64,000 nt of DNA from Mycogone perniciosa (Eukaryota; Ascomycota; Sordariomycetes; Hypocreales; Hypocreaceae). The DNA is taken from assembly GCA_025331125.1 (NCBI GenBank), contig JAOALB010000021.1, positions 1 through 64,000 of the forward strand, in the 5' to 3' direction. The notes beneath the pieces are model-generated. The model was given only the letters and a program-made list of their open reading frames with translations. It ran no database searches and had not been told where the DNA came from. This document shows, one piece after another, positions 1-11,690 of the stretch. The translations under genes were made by a program, and so were the position numbers. Numbering within the stretch: the stretch's first letter is position 1; every line of letters starts with the position of its first letter.

Positions 1-25
1 TGCCATGCCATGCCATGCCATGTCA
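1..25. repeat. TGCCA short tandem repeat
   Basis: About four perfect TGCCA units at the window edge, followed by degenerate units (TGTCA, TGCAA). The array may extend beyond the window. Confidence 0.85.
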
Positions 26-558
26 TGCAATGTAAGTACTATATAAAGAAAGAAGGAAAGAAAAATAATAATAAAAATGGCATGGGTGGAGAGACGTGTC
101 GTGTGTGCGGCGGGTTATGCTCCTACGAGTATGTATGTACAATGCAAGTGTGTGATGTTATGTGATGGAATGATGGCATCTGCAGTGGCTGGGGGGTACA
201 AAGTCACCAAGCTTCTGTGAACCGGCTAGCAGGTACCTACCTCATTTCAGCCTCCAAAGCCACCGCCTGGAATTTTGCTGGAGCAGCAACTTCGTACACT
301 CTATACTCGTATGTACTCGTGGTTAAGCCGTCACATTTCGCAAATGACGGGGAGAAAGCGAGATTCATGGTAGTAGAGTAGTAGAGTGGTAGTAACTAGC
401 AGTACGGCTCGTAAAGAACGCGTGATAATGCTGAAACGCTTGCTTGCAGCCAAAAATCCCAGACGGCTCCAAAAAAGATGGAGTGACGAAGGCCGCCCTG
501 ACCCAATTTCGAGCCAAGCACCCTTTTGGGCCGTCCTTGGCAACCCTCGTCTCGTCAA

Positions 559-589
559 TCAGTCAGTCAGTCAGTCAGTCAGTCAGTCA
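559..589. repeat. TCAG tetranucleotide microsatellite
   Basis: At least seven uninterrupted TCAG units in non-coding DNA about 600 bp upstream of the first gene. Confidence 0.9.
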
Positions 590-1199
590 CTTGCTGCCAC
601 TATCCACTATCCGCTAATATTCACTATCCATCCACTGTCCACTGCCCCAGTTCGCGCTGGGAGAGGAGGGCCCTCCTTCTGGACCCTGCCACCCCTGCAC
701 CATGTACCCTGCTGGCGTCGTCCGTTGTATGTACCCAGTGCGTCTTCCACAGACCACACGGCCATCCTTGTGCCGGATGGTGGAACATCCACACACCTTT
801 ATCTCGCGTCCCTCCCACCCCTTCCCAGTCCCATATGACAGACAGAACCTCCAAAAACTTCCTTTGGCCTATTAGTACTCGTACTATCCCCCTCCATACG
901 CATGGGCCGCCAGACGAAGCATTCCTCTCTGGTCTCCCTTTGAAACCCTTTCTTTTCCCGTGTCCCCATGCCTTATCCTTCTCGACGCTCGTTCTAATCA
1001 CCTCCCTTTGCTTCTCTGCTAGACTTACACAAGCTAGCTAACATTTCTCGTCGACCACACGCACACATTACGCACACTGACGCGCGAATCTTGGACCTCC
1101 ACTCGCACAAGCACGCCCTTGCCAGCCAGAGCTTGTCTCGCAAGCTCCTTCAAACACTATCGATCGATAAAGACCGAGCAATACCATTCTCAAACGGCC

Positions 1200-2285
1200 A
1201 TGTCGTTGGTGGAGCAGTCAAGGGATCACGTCGACTTCATTCCAGACAATCATGCCGTAGAGGGGCAAGACCGCGAGGCAACGACGTCTTATAGAGGCTC
1301 CTTCCTCGAGCCACCTCAACATCCACCTCCTCCAACCCCCACCATTACCAGCGAACACGAAACCAACATGAATCGATTCAACGACGACATGCTTTCCATG
1401 CAGAACAATAACGATGGCCTCCTGGCACCGGCTTTGCCAGCCAAGAGTGCCTTGCGAGCTTCCAGACTTTTGGCCACGATGCCAGCGAAGCTACCAACGG
1501 AGGACCGACCGGTGCTCACACCCGCAGCCCCTCACCTTCTCTACCTTTCCTCGGAGGAAGACGTATCGTCATCAGCCGACGACTTCTCGGATTGCGATTA
1601 CAACTCAGACAACGAGGATTCCAAGCAGACACCACAGCACCGAACGAAACGCGAAGACACTGCCCGTATGGTGTCCGTTGTCTTCTATGGCAAACCCTCC
1701 ATCGTCGAGCTTCCCCGGAGGTCAATATCGCCCAGCTCCTCGACTGAGGGGTCCGTCGGCGACCTACTAAGAACCACGACTGCGCCAACCCTCATCGGCC
1801 GCAAGGACTCCGCCTCATCAACTTCCTCATTAGCCTTTAACCACCCGCCCCGGTCAAGCAGTATGATTACGGGCCTCGATAATAAGAAGAAACACCATTT
1901 CCTCAACATGGATCCCTTCGCCAGCAGGGCTGAACCGGAGGAACCCGAGCCACAGCCTTCAAGCAAGACGGCGACGATGTTCAAGAGAACGCTCAGCCTG
2001 GTCAGGAAGCGAAGCAGGCCAATCCTGAATCCATCAGCAGCGCAGTCTCGAGACAGCCTCTCATTACAACCTGTTCCTATGCAACAGGTCGGGGAGGGGC
2101 AGCAGGAGCACCACACCAGCATACCACGAGCAATGACACCCAGATTACCGGACATTGTCGCCGCAGCAAGAAGGGTCAGCCATTCAGCGGCATCATCACC
2201 CGTCAGCGAGACCACATCGCCAATGTCACCGACCAATCGGTTCCGGACAGGGTTCATGGCCCGACGACGAAGCATCAGAATATAA
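1200..2285 (+). CDS. Serine-rich fungal protein of unknown function, 361 aa
   Basis: Single-exon frame of 362 codons from the ATG at 1200 to TAA at 2283-2285. I chose this ATG because the upstream in-frame extension (from about 1119) looks like translated UTR. The protein is low-complexity and probably disordered. It has an acidic serine patch (SSEEDVSSSADDFSDCDYNS), a short hydrophobic conserved-looking segment (MVSVVFYGKPSIVELP), serine-rich stretches, and a basic segment (FKRTLSLVRKRSRP). It ends in an Arg-rich tail (MARRRSIRI). I see no catalytic motif, signal peptide or membrane segment. The arrangement resembles a family I associate with filamentous ascomycetes, without a known function. 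The basic patches could be nuclear localisation signals or phosphosites, but that is inference. Confidence 0.75.
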   Translation: MSLVEQSRDHVDFIPDNHAVEGQDREATTSYRGSFLEPPQHPPPPTPTITSEHETNMNRFNDDMLSMQNNNDGLLAPALPAKSALRASRLLATMPAKLPTEDRPVLTPAAPHLLYLSSEEDVSSSADDFSDCDYNSDNEDSKQTPQHRTKREDTARMVSVVFYGKPSIVELPRRSISPSSSTEGSVGDLLRTTTAPTLIGRKDSASSTSSLAFNHPPRSSSMITGLDNKKKHHFLNMDPFASRAEPEEPEPQPSSKTATMFKRTLSLVRKRSRPILNPSAAQSRDSLSLQPVPMQQVGEGQQEHHTSIPRAMTPRLPDIVAAARRVSHSAASSPVSETTSPMSPTNRFRTGFMARRRSIRI

Positions 2286-5200
2286 ACTCTCATCTCTACA
2301 CAATCACTCACTATCATTGTTATTATTATTCTTTCTTCTTTTCTCTTTACGAAGCTCCGACGGCTGGCCTTTTTGGTTTTGTGACGACGGCTGCCTGTTT
2401 TTCTAGGGGCGGGTGCATAAAAGATCGGACAGAACACAGGGCGTTTTACGGGGTTTACACGAGGAGTTCCTTACGCGGTAGGGGAACCCTTAGGGGGCGG
2501 AAGGTATTCTACATGGCTTTGGTATGGCGTTTTTTCCCTTTTGGCACGGGGGCATATACCGGGATAATCATAGTACCGGTACGGAGTAGTACCGGCGGAC
2601 AGACTCAAATTGTTCTACTAGCACTGGGGTAGTCATGATACCAAGAAGAGATTCATTGTCCACATATAATTTTTATTTCTCCCGTGATGTCTTGGCCGTT
2701 TCAACCTGTGACACTACCTTGTCAGTAATATGGGCTTATTCAGATCGGATCAGATCAGATTGCAGTCTTGATGCATTGCCCTGGCAGAAAAGTGACCCAG
2801 GCACCAGGCACAGTACAGACTACTACTGTCAATGTACCCCGGGGTTATGCTGGGGTCTATGCTTGGGCCAGGTTTGCGAGGCCCATTGCAGGCTGGATAA
2901 GATTGGCCGTTGTTTATGCCAATCACACCGGCTCTAAGTCCAAGATGGGACGGACATACATATGCGAGCGTGTGTTGGCGGGCTTAGTCCGTTTGTGGGC
3001 TGCGATGGCGATGAGACTGGTGTATAATTGGAGCTACGTAGAGAAAGGGGGGGTGTAGTGTTGTGCAGTGTAGTGCAGCATTGGGCAGCTTGGGTGAAGA
3101 AGACTTGGCGATACACAACAACAGGACGGACAAGTGAGTGCTCCGTACTCCGTATAAAAATATGGAATACGGAGGAGGACTTGGCAAAACGGAGGTTGGA
3201 AAAGGGTGAAAGCTGTGGATGCAAGGACTGGTGGTGACGGTGATGCAGCCGGGGCAACAAGGTAGGGGATTGTTTGAGGTGGAACAGGGGAATAGAGCCG
3301 AATGGTGATGGATTAGTAGATTGCAATCGGCATGGATCTCCTTTTTTATACGATGTGTTTGGAGTCGTACGTACTCGTACGGACGGGACGAGGTAAAATG
3401 AAGATGGGGATTATTGTTTGTTATGTGTTGATACTCTGTACTTGTCATTAGTACTTGGACTCCTCTGCAGAACGACTGTTCTTCATCTGACTGATATTAT
3501 CATGGAACAACGAAGCAGAGTACGTCATGATAGCTAGCTCCAAGCCCAAGAAGAGACAGACATGTTGCTTTCTTTTTTTTGTTTCTCCCACGCGAACTGT
3601 GGATAATTGCACGGAGATTTATCTTTCCTTTTTGCTTGCATGGTTCGCTTTTTTATTGTATTCTGAAACGCCGTTTCTTCCGAGGCGAAAAGAGGGACGC
3701 TAGTGCTTCGTACATACTAATGCTGCTTCGTATGTATTAGTTCCATAATTTTATCCAAATCGAGATGGGTTGTGTGTGTTACATAAGAATGATGTCGGTC
3801 GGCAGATGGCAGTGCGGAAGTACGGAAGTACATGTCAGTCAGTCACTTGGATTGAGATATCGAATAATAGCATAGCGCCTCAAAACCAATTCCTCTTGAT
3901 CCCCAGCATGTACTCTGCATTTTCCAATAATAGTATCCAAGAATTGGCATGTCAATCCAATCCAATCCAATCCAATCCAACTTACGCAATATCTATCCAA
4001 TTCCCATCATTCACATTCACGGCACTGCCCAACGGCAACACAACGGGCGCCATCGTCACAACACGTGGGCTCCTTTTCAACGAACGCCTCATCAAAAGAA
4101 AAGACGCGAAGAAAAATAATCGCCGTTTTCTCTTCCCTTTCCCTTTCGCTTCCCTGTCTCCACCCCCGGACACTGACACGGACACCGACCAGCCAGCCAA
4201 AGGTCCATGAAAGCTTCTGCACTGTGGAAATACTCCTGCTACTACGAGTACTCCGTACTACTAGTCCAGATATCCCTGGAGCCAAGTGACCTACCGCAAT
4301 CAGCTAACTCGGGTCATTTGCTCTCTCCACTCCGCAGAGCTCTAGCCTACTCGTACTGCTCGTACGAAGTAATAGTCGTGGTAATCTATAGATAACGGAA
4401 CGGCCGCTGCCAGGGGTTGACTTGCGTAGCGAAATTGGGCAAAGAAAGGTGTCAGTCGCTTCAAGATCCAACCATTCGCCTCGTTCCCGATGAACATGTG
4501 GGCCAAGAGAAAAAAGAATAGAAGAGGAACATAACTTTGTATCTTTCTTTTTCTTTTTCTTCTTCTTTTCTTTCATTTGCCAAATTTCTTCATCAATTCG
4601 AAACAATAGCAATACTCCGGAGTACCACTTTATGTTTCTCGTCTTGTATTATCTACGAGTAGGTAACATCGTCCAACCTTGAATCGCGTCGCGCCGCATT
4701 CTAGAATCCCACGTTCTCACCGCAAAGCCAACTTGTCTATTAGTATGTAGTCTATAGCCTATAGCTAATAAATAAAAAATACCTTCGTCATTTCTCACCG
4801 AGTACTCGTGCTACACCGACCAACACCGCACAGCAAACGTCAGAAAATGGGTTCGGCCGGTTTGCCATCTATCGCCAGATCTAGCCTAACCTCCTCTCCC
4901 CCAACTCACCAAACCCAAGCCTAACATCCTTTGGCTGCATGAAACAATCACCCCGTGCCTTTCTATGCTCCATATCTGGTACTACGAGTACTACTGCCGT
5001 CTCCAATGCACGTAAGATGGGGGGCCCTGGAGATGAGGCTCGTCGGTGATAGCAAGCGTAGATCCGATCCAACTCACTCACCACCAAGAAAAACACGCGT
5101 GTGTTATCCTCATCTGATCCTATCCTTTTTTCGAATCCTTCGACGGTCGAGTTGTCGTCATTCGGCAAGATCTCCGGTCAATCGCCATCATCCGTCAATG

Positions 5201-5774
5201 TCGTGGCAATCAATCTCCGTGCTCTACCCCTGACTGATTCAAGCAATTTCTTTTCATAGACCAACAAACGATAGCTTTTCTCTGATAGCTCTCCAACGGG
5301 AACCCCGGTTCAAGCCACGCATCTGCTGAACAGTTGGGGCGCTTCATCGCTCGCGTCATCACTCATCATGCCATCTGTGGAACCGGGGAGGGCAAACATC
5401 CACTCTACCCCCTGGCCTGGTCCCGTTAGCTGGGGCATCAGGCGAGGAAACACGGCATGCTAAAGACGGGAGGACAATCCAACAACATCCATCGTTTTTC
5501 TTCTACCAACAGCCCATACTGCTAATTTTCCTTTGATAAATACATCCATCAAAATCCCTATTCCGCAATTATGCCTTTGTCTGCCTCCCTCATATGCGAG
5601 TACCCAAATATGCCGGTTGCTTCACATGATACGATGATGATGATAATGATAATCATGGGGAAAGCAAAATGCTGATCAGCAAGCACACTCAAATCAGATG
5701 GGAAATCAAACTTCAAACGTCGGCGGCAACCTCCCAATTCCCGGACAACCCGAGTGTTCGCAGCAAGTTCCCAC
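2286..5774. other. Gene-poor intergenic region, 3.5 kb
   Basis: No supported gene. Open frames on both strands are short and overlap in all frames. It contains a TCCAA microsatellite, pyrimidine tracts around 4543-4576, and several copies of the dispersed TACGGAGTA/TACGAGTA motif (for example 2580-2588, 3141-3155, 4243-4260). It presumably holds the 3' UTR of the serine-rich gene and the 3' UTR of the glycogen synthase gene that reads toward it. Confidence 0.6.
3956..3980. repeat. TCCAA pentanucleotide microsatellite
   Basis: Five perfect TCCAA units in non-coding DNA. Confidence 0.9.
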
Positions 5775-8152
5775 TTAGCTGCCGTTCAGGGCAGCCTCGG
5801 TCTGTGGGCTAATACCGCCCGACGGCTTGGTTCGAAGTGTCAAAGGGAACGGATACTCGTCAGGATCCTCCTCGGCGCTACATCATCTTGTTAGTCTAAT
5901 GCTCACGGCTTGTTAAATTTCAGACGGCGGGTGGCACTCACGGCAGCTTCCAGGCAACATAATCCTCCGTGTCCAAACCTTCTCGGCCTTCCTGCAAGCT
6001 AGCAAAATCTCCAGGCGTCATCATGCCAGCCCGATCACGGGGCGAACCAGGCACAGAGAATGGTCGGGAGATCTTCTGATCCGGTCCTGGGATATAGTCC
6101 TCCTCATCTTCTCCAAACGAGGTAGGATACGCGCGCCGCAAGGCAAGCTGGCGGGCCTTGATATACTCCATACCCATACGCTTCCAATCCAGAAGGTCAC
6201 TAAGTCGCTCAGTACGGTTCCTCTGGTTGATACGCTGGCGACGGCTCTTGCCGCAATAGTCAAACATGAACGAGGTGAGCTGGTTAACAGAGTCGTCCAC
6301 TCCCTTCATGCGGCGATCAACAATATAGATACCGTAGTCACTCGAGTTCTCAATGAGCTCCTCCATGTAGCAGCCGAAACCGGACAGGTTGGTCGTTATG
6401 CTCGGCACGCCCATGACAGTGCACTCGGCAGGCGTGTAGCCCCACGGTTCGTAATACGATGGGAAGACACCCATGTGGCAACCACGCACAAAGTCATCAT
6501 AATCCAGTGGGAGGACGGGGTTGGATGAGTTCAAAAACTCGGGGTGGAACACCACCTTGACTCGGTCAGACGGGTGGTTGAACAGCTGCACGCGTCGAAT
6601 CTGGTTCAACACCGGATCTTCGCTGTCATTGACCATATTGTGAGTAACAATGGGCGGAAAGCCGTGCCTCTTCATGGCGAAGAGACGTCGCCGCAGGAGC
6701 ACTCGGTCCTGTCCTGAGATGAGCTCCTTCTCATCAGGCATAGAATCGCCCTCGTGCCACTTGAGGGATCGCTCAAAGAGCCGTCGACCAATAGCCTGCT
6801 CGATGACATGGGTCGTGTCTCTCAGGGACTTGATAACAGCCTGACCCTTCAGGGCTTCGACCGTGAGCGATGTAGTCTGCGCTGGCATGATGATGAAAGC
6901 CACCACAGTCGTTTTGCTGTTCGCCGCCTTGAGCCGGCCATTCAGACGTGCCAGAGATTCAATGAACATGTCCACGCCCTTATTTCGGAATTCGTAGCGT
7001 CCAGCGGTAAAGAAGTACAAAGTGTTGTCCGGGTCAAAGTCGTAGTGCCCGTAGAAGTGTCCACGGACAAAGTCGTGAATCTTCTCCTTGGCTTGCTGGT
7101 GCAGATTCTGGAACTCGTGGACAGCCGAGAATTTAGTAACGTTGAGGCCATTGGGCAACACACCATCAGGCTTTCGCTTCAACAAGTGCTCGGATTCGAA
7201 GGCCGTGATGTGGGAAACCGTCGTGAAGACGTCGCAAGAATGCGCCGCCGCCCGCTCAATACAATACCGATGATAGATGCCGCGCTTTCCAGCCTCCACA
7301 TCGACATCAAAGTACTGCAAGTTGTTGTAGAAATCAACAGAGCCAGCGCAGAGGTATCGTCCCAGGAGGGTGGCGTGGGTTGTAAAGATGGTCGTAACGT
7401 CGATTCGTCTCTTCTTGGTAAGCGGCAAGGCGACGCCAGCGAGCCACTCGTGAAAGTGAGCAATGACTGCTCTTTTCTTCTCATGGCACACAAACTATTC
7501 GTTGTAAGCGACGCGGAAAGGATGGTAACCAAGAGTCGTCAGGCAAGCTTACCTCTCCAAGGAACCATGCCACCAGATAGCCAAACACAACCGCCTCGTT
7601 GGTTTCCTCATCATCTGTTGGAGATGGAATGCTGGCCACGGTCCAGAGATCGGATTTCCACTCGTTCATGTAGCTGTACGCAGTCTTGGTGTCGATCAAG
7701 AGAACCCTGGGAGCTCCCTCAATCAACCACCGACCATACATCATGCCAATTCCCCTGTCTTTCATTGCCTGCATAGTGGCAGCCAATTCCGGGTTGGTAG
7801 GTTCCATCTCTTCTACCTCAACCGCGGCCTATTGTATGTCAGCAAATGCCCAAGTCCTGACCCAAGTCCATGCGGGGATCCTACCGATTGGTGGTTGAGA
7901 GGGCCGATGAGGGTGTAGCGATCGCCATACTCGGCCGTGGTTACGGGAGCCTTGGATTTGAGCACAGAGTAGATGCCACCAACTATTAACGAATAAGTCA
8001 AGGCTCCAGTTCTTCTTTCTGCTCACTTGCTTGTTTCTCTGGGCAAGGCATGGCATGATCGTGGAGGACGTACCTCGATGAGCTACCTCGGTGGCAATCT
8101 CAAAGAGAAAGTGATTCTTGATATCACGGACAGATTCACCGTCGGAAGCCAT
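5775..8152 (-). CDS. gsy1: Glycogen [starch] synthase, GT3 family, 702 aa
   Basis: Transfers glucose from UDP-glucose to the non-reducing ends of glycogen in the cytosol. Five exons: 8152-8074, 7982-7885, 7828-7553, 7494-5942 and 5877-5775, giving 703 codons, the usual length of fungal and yeast Gsy. All introns (91, 56, 58 and 64 nt) are GT-AG and keep frame. The N-terminal donor-binding region reads EVAHRVGGIYSVLKSKAP across the first splice. Later come HFHEWLAGVALP, FTTHATLLGRYLCAGS, and the C-terminal catalytic region FPSYYEPWGYTPAECTVMG. The arginine-rich RRQRINQRNRTERLSD segment is the glucose-6-phosphate regulatory region of eukaryotic synthases. SVPGSPRD near the C-terminus resembles the phosphorylated tail of yeast Gsy2. 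A short last exon is easy to miss because the preceding exon runs into an in-frame TGA inside the GTGAGT donor. That exon encodes the typical YPFPLTLRTK tail. Confidence 0.97.
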
Positions 8153-10054
8153 GGCGTCGTCGTCTATGCTCTTTTCTCTAGCAGATGCTGAAAATGACTC
8201 GAGTTCAAGTCAGGTCCGTTGCCACAGGCGCGGTGGAGGCGATGTAAGAGAGAGCAACGTCGCAGAGGTGCGTAGGTTAGGACGCTGAGCTTTTTGTATA
8301 AGGTTGATTTAGCTACAAGTAGGCACAGGGTTCGGGGTTCGAAAAATTTGCACGAGTTTTGCGCGGAATATTCCTTGTGCGACGGGCAGGCAGCTCTAGC
8401 GAAGGTAACGTCAGAGTTCAGCTTGTATGTCTTAGTTATTGGACCGAGCTTGCAGGGCGGTAGAGCACGTTATCTGTCTGGTGATGAGGAGGACAGAGGC
8501 AGCAATGCAGAACAGCTGCAGTTGATCCGCAGTCTGTGATCCGGACTGTGGCGACACTGCAGTGAGGGTGTCGTGAGGGGAAGAGGCTCCGTTGAGGGAC
8601 TGAAGCTCTGGAGAGGAGCAACAAAGCAAGGTGGAGACCTCCAGGCTTGCTCTAGGGTCTTAGTCGATGGTGGTGGGTCTGGGGATATGCAGCGCTCTTT
8701 TAGTGCTTTTAGTGCGATTGGAAGCCGTAAATGCGAACTGCAGCGGTCATCTACAGGACTCCTGCGCCTGTGATGTGCTGCATTCCATGCATCCTGAGCC
8801 CGTAATAGGGTGGAAGCTGCTGAGAAAATGGCAAGAAATATGATCCATCATATGCGTCTGCTTGGCATTGATGTTTTCATTTCGTTTTTAATGGGGTTTC
8901 CGCCTCTATCTCCTCAATATGCAACGCCTTTCCTCACTCAGCTTGCGCGCCGCCACTCAGCAACGCCAACCTCCAGGTCCGGCTGGCCGCAACGGACGCC
9001 AAAGTCAAGTCCCTGCATGGCACTACTCGTATGAGTTTCTTAGCCGGCGGGTCACCGAGCCAAGTACGAGGAAGAGTCTATTCTCGTGCTCAAACAGCAT
9101 GCCTGGGATAATGCTTACTCCCGGGTGGGGGTGACGCCACGGATTGCGGGGAAGATGGAGATCGAGCGTCCAGAAGGACTTGATGGAAGACTCCAACTGA
9201 TGCTCTCACGTCATGGCCTGTCGCGGCTGCAGAGTACTGGTATCACAGGATGTCGGACTTGGCCCGTAAATCACCATGTCCTATTTTGTACATATGTGGC
9301 GCTAAAGTCTGTGAGATATCACCAATGTTGGGAAAATGTCTATATATCTTGTCCGGTATGATGTTTCGAAGTACTCAAGGGTCTGTAACTGGTAGTATCT
9401 CAAAGCACACTTGTAGCTTCCTGACGTCGGTTGATCACCCCAGCAGATCTGCCAATACCAAAGAATGGTTAGGTAATGTGCTTTGGTGCACACATCCCAT
9501 GCAACGTAGAAAGTAATAATACTTAAGCATCGAATTGGTGTCTAATCCAGGTTCTCCGGCCTCAATAACTGAGAGTAGCGACTATTAATGAGATGTAGAA
9601 AAGTACAGAGTACAATGAATGCATTGTCAATAGGTATGGCCTCGGGGGGCTGGCCAAGGCTGGGGCAGGACCTAGACATAATGGTCTTTGTCAGTGATCC
9701 GTTCAATTACAGAAACCTTTAAATTATATAGAAACCCTATCGAAGAAACCCAAAAGCAGCCGTCTTGAGCTTGACCGTCACTCTCACCGTACGACTGATT
9801 GTCAGCCTCGTTGATTTGTTGATTCCAATTGGCCGTCTCAGCCAGAGGAGCTCCCCGCAGTGGGGCCATAATCCGCAAGGCTGCACTGACCGTCCCAAAA
9901 TTTTCTAGATTTCCGCCCATTCGCACTCATCACCTACAAGATAATCACCATAATTGTCCCGGTGCCATTCCCCCCTGCCACCGGAGCAATTTTGTCTTGT
10001 AAATCAAGTATCGGTGTTTCATAATTCACAAGTCCACAGCACTCTCTTCGAAAT
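8153..10054. other. Intergenic region between glycogen synthase and YTM1
   Basis: This 1.9-kb stretch holds the two divergent promoters. No complete gene is recognised. The plus strand at 8919-9300 has short frames of protein-like composition in two frames (starting MQRLSSLSLRAATQQ, and later HAWDNAYSRVGVTPR), which might be a decayed gene. I cannot identify a family or join them with credible splice sites. The last 160 bp carry RRPE- and PAC-like elements for YTM1. Confidence 0.5.
9897..9931 (+). promoter_or_regulatory. RRPE-like plus PAC-like pair upstream of YTM1
   Basis: AAAATTTT at 9897-9904 matches the core of the ribosomal RNA processing element. CTCATC at 9926-9931 is the reverse complement of GATGAG, the PAC core. 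Both lie within 160 bp of the YTM1 ATG. This pair marks ribosome-biogenesis genes in yeasts, so the context fits. Both cores are short, so chance occurrence is possible. Confidence 0.45.
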
Positions 10055-11548
10055 ATGGAGTCTTTACCGGCGCAGGTGAAGGTCGTCTTCACCACCAACG
10101 AAGAGGATATCGTCCTCCCCGAGTCCAAGAGGCAATTGCTCGTCCCTGCAGGTCGGTTTTAACTATCTCAATACCAGAATGCGGCAATCTTACCCCTATG
10201 TAATACTAACAATGGCCCAGACATCAAGCGTTATGGCCTCTCTCGCATTCTCAACTCCGAATCTATGCTGGATACTTCCTCTCCCATTCCACTCGACTTC
10301 CTCGCCAATGGTACCTTTCTCAAAACTAGCATTGAGGAATACCTCTCCTCAAATGGCCTCTCCTTTGAGACGACCCTGACTCTGCAATATGTCCGCAGTC
10401 TGCTGCCCCCCGTTTACGAAGCCAGCTTCGAACATGATGATTGGGTTAGTGGTGTGGACGTCCTGTCGTCCACTGCGCCGGCTGGTCTGCTTGCTGGAGG
10501 CGATAGCGTCAATCAGAGGGTTGCAAGTGCTTCATATGACGGTCTCGTGAGAATCTGGAATCCATCTGGAAAGGCAATCGCCGTTTCCGCCGGTGGCAAA
10601 GGCGAAGGTCACACCCAGCGTATCAATGCAGTACGGTGGTTGTCACCCACCCAATTGGCATCAGCAGGCTTGGACAGGAAAATCATGGTGTGGGATTACA
10701 AGGAAGCAAACGATGGCTTTTCCGGTTCTCTGAAACCAAACATGGAGCTTTGGGGCCATCAAAATAACATCAACAGCATCGATGTGAACGGCTCCACACG
10801 GCGCATCCTCACAGCTTCTTCCGATGGTAGTGTGGGCTTGTGGTCTGCATCCAAAAGAACAGCGCCCCAAGCCGACCCTGAGGCTCTTCCCTCAGCTCAC
10901 AGCACAAAGCGTGCCAAGCTGTCAAATGCAGGCTCTACTGCCCAGCGTGGGCCCCTGGCTTTAATACCATTACACGACGAGCCGGTTACCGCCGCTATAT
11001 TCCACCCTCATGATTCAACAGTTGCTTACTCGGCATCCAAGGACCACACTGTGAAGACGATCGATCTTACGACACAGCGAGAGGTTTCCAGGTTAACGAC
11101 CATGCATCCAATCCTTTGCGCAACGGCACTACCCGGTGCATCGTTGGTAGCAGCTGGTTCATCAGCAAGACATATCACTCTGCTAGATCCTAGAGAGTCC
11201 GCAGCGGCAACCGCAGCCATGACCCTTAGGGGCCATGTCAACATGGTCGTATCCGTGGCGCCATGTCCAGACAATGACTACTCTCTGGTCTCGGGTTCAC
11301 ACGACAGCACATGTCGCGTATGGGACCTTCGCAGTGCCCGACGTGCAACATCTGAGGAGGGTGGTGGCAGCGTCAGCGAGCCTGCCTACACCATTGGAAG
11401 GGAGTGGCTCAAGGGCAAGAAGCTGCCCCCAGCTGGAGAGGGCGCCAAGGTGTTGAGTGTTGTGTGGGATAAGACATGGGGCATTGTAAGCGGAGGAGAG
11501 GATAAGAAGGTTCAGATCAACCGGGGGAGCGGACTGTTGGCTTCATAG
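10055..11548 (+). CDS. ytm1: Ribosome biogenesis protein YTM1 (WD40), 474 aa
   Basis: Component of the NOP7 (PeBoW-type) complex needed for 60S subunit maturation in the nucleolus; the N-terminal NLE domain of this family is the docking site for the Rea1/Mdn1 AAA ATPase. Two exons: 10055-10151 and 10221-11548, with a 69-nt intron containing a TACTAAC branch point just before the acceptor. Translation starts MESLPAQVKVVFTTNEED, the NLE-type ubiquitin-like N-terminus. WD repeats follow from about residue 105, for example SASYDGLVRIWNPSG, SAGLDRKIMVWDYKE, TASSDGSVGLWSASK and VSGSHDSTCRVWDLRS. The repeat GIVSGGEDKKVQINRG closes the propeller. Length fits fungal Ytm1. The 3' end converges on the exonuclease gene with 142 bp between stop codons. 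Confidence 0.96.
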
Positions 11549-11690
11549 ATTTCATACCAGCACTTGAATATTTACCACGGTTAGCGGAGTGCAAAAGTAG
11601 TCTTGGGGGTATCCTAATTCATAATGATGCGTGTATGCTCGTGTGTTCTAAAATAACATATCAATCGTTACCTCCTCGGGTATTCCTCTG

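Larger units (their letters stand above)
1..1199. other. Upstream intergenic region of the first gene
   Basis: No convincing coding region. It starts with a decaying TGCCA tandem array and contains a TCAG tetranucleotide array around 559-589. The pyrimidine-rich stretch from about 840 to 1199 directly precedes the first gene and is probably its promoter and 5' UTR. Open frames here are short, overlap each other on both strands, and have repetitive or low-complexity translations. Confidence 0.6.

Noticed and set aside
386..1041. Overlapping plus-strand frames upstream of the first gene
   Set aside because: They owe their length to the TCAG microsatellite and pyrimidine-rich DNA; translations are repetitive (QSVSQSVS).
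3770..4210. Open frame of 146 codons, plus strand
   Set aside because: Encodes the TCCAA microsatellite and low-complexity sequence; no motif and no homologous look.
6754..7776. Long open frame on the plus strand (340 codons)
   Set aside because: It lies fully antisense to the glycogen synthase coding exons and its composition is a shadow of that gene. No family resemblance.
8569..8581. Stress-response element (AGGGG) upstream of glycogen synthase
   Set aside because: Only one 5-bp match more than 400 bp from the start; not distinguishable from chance.
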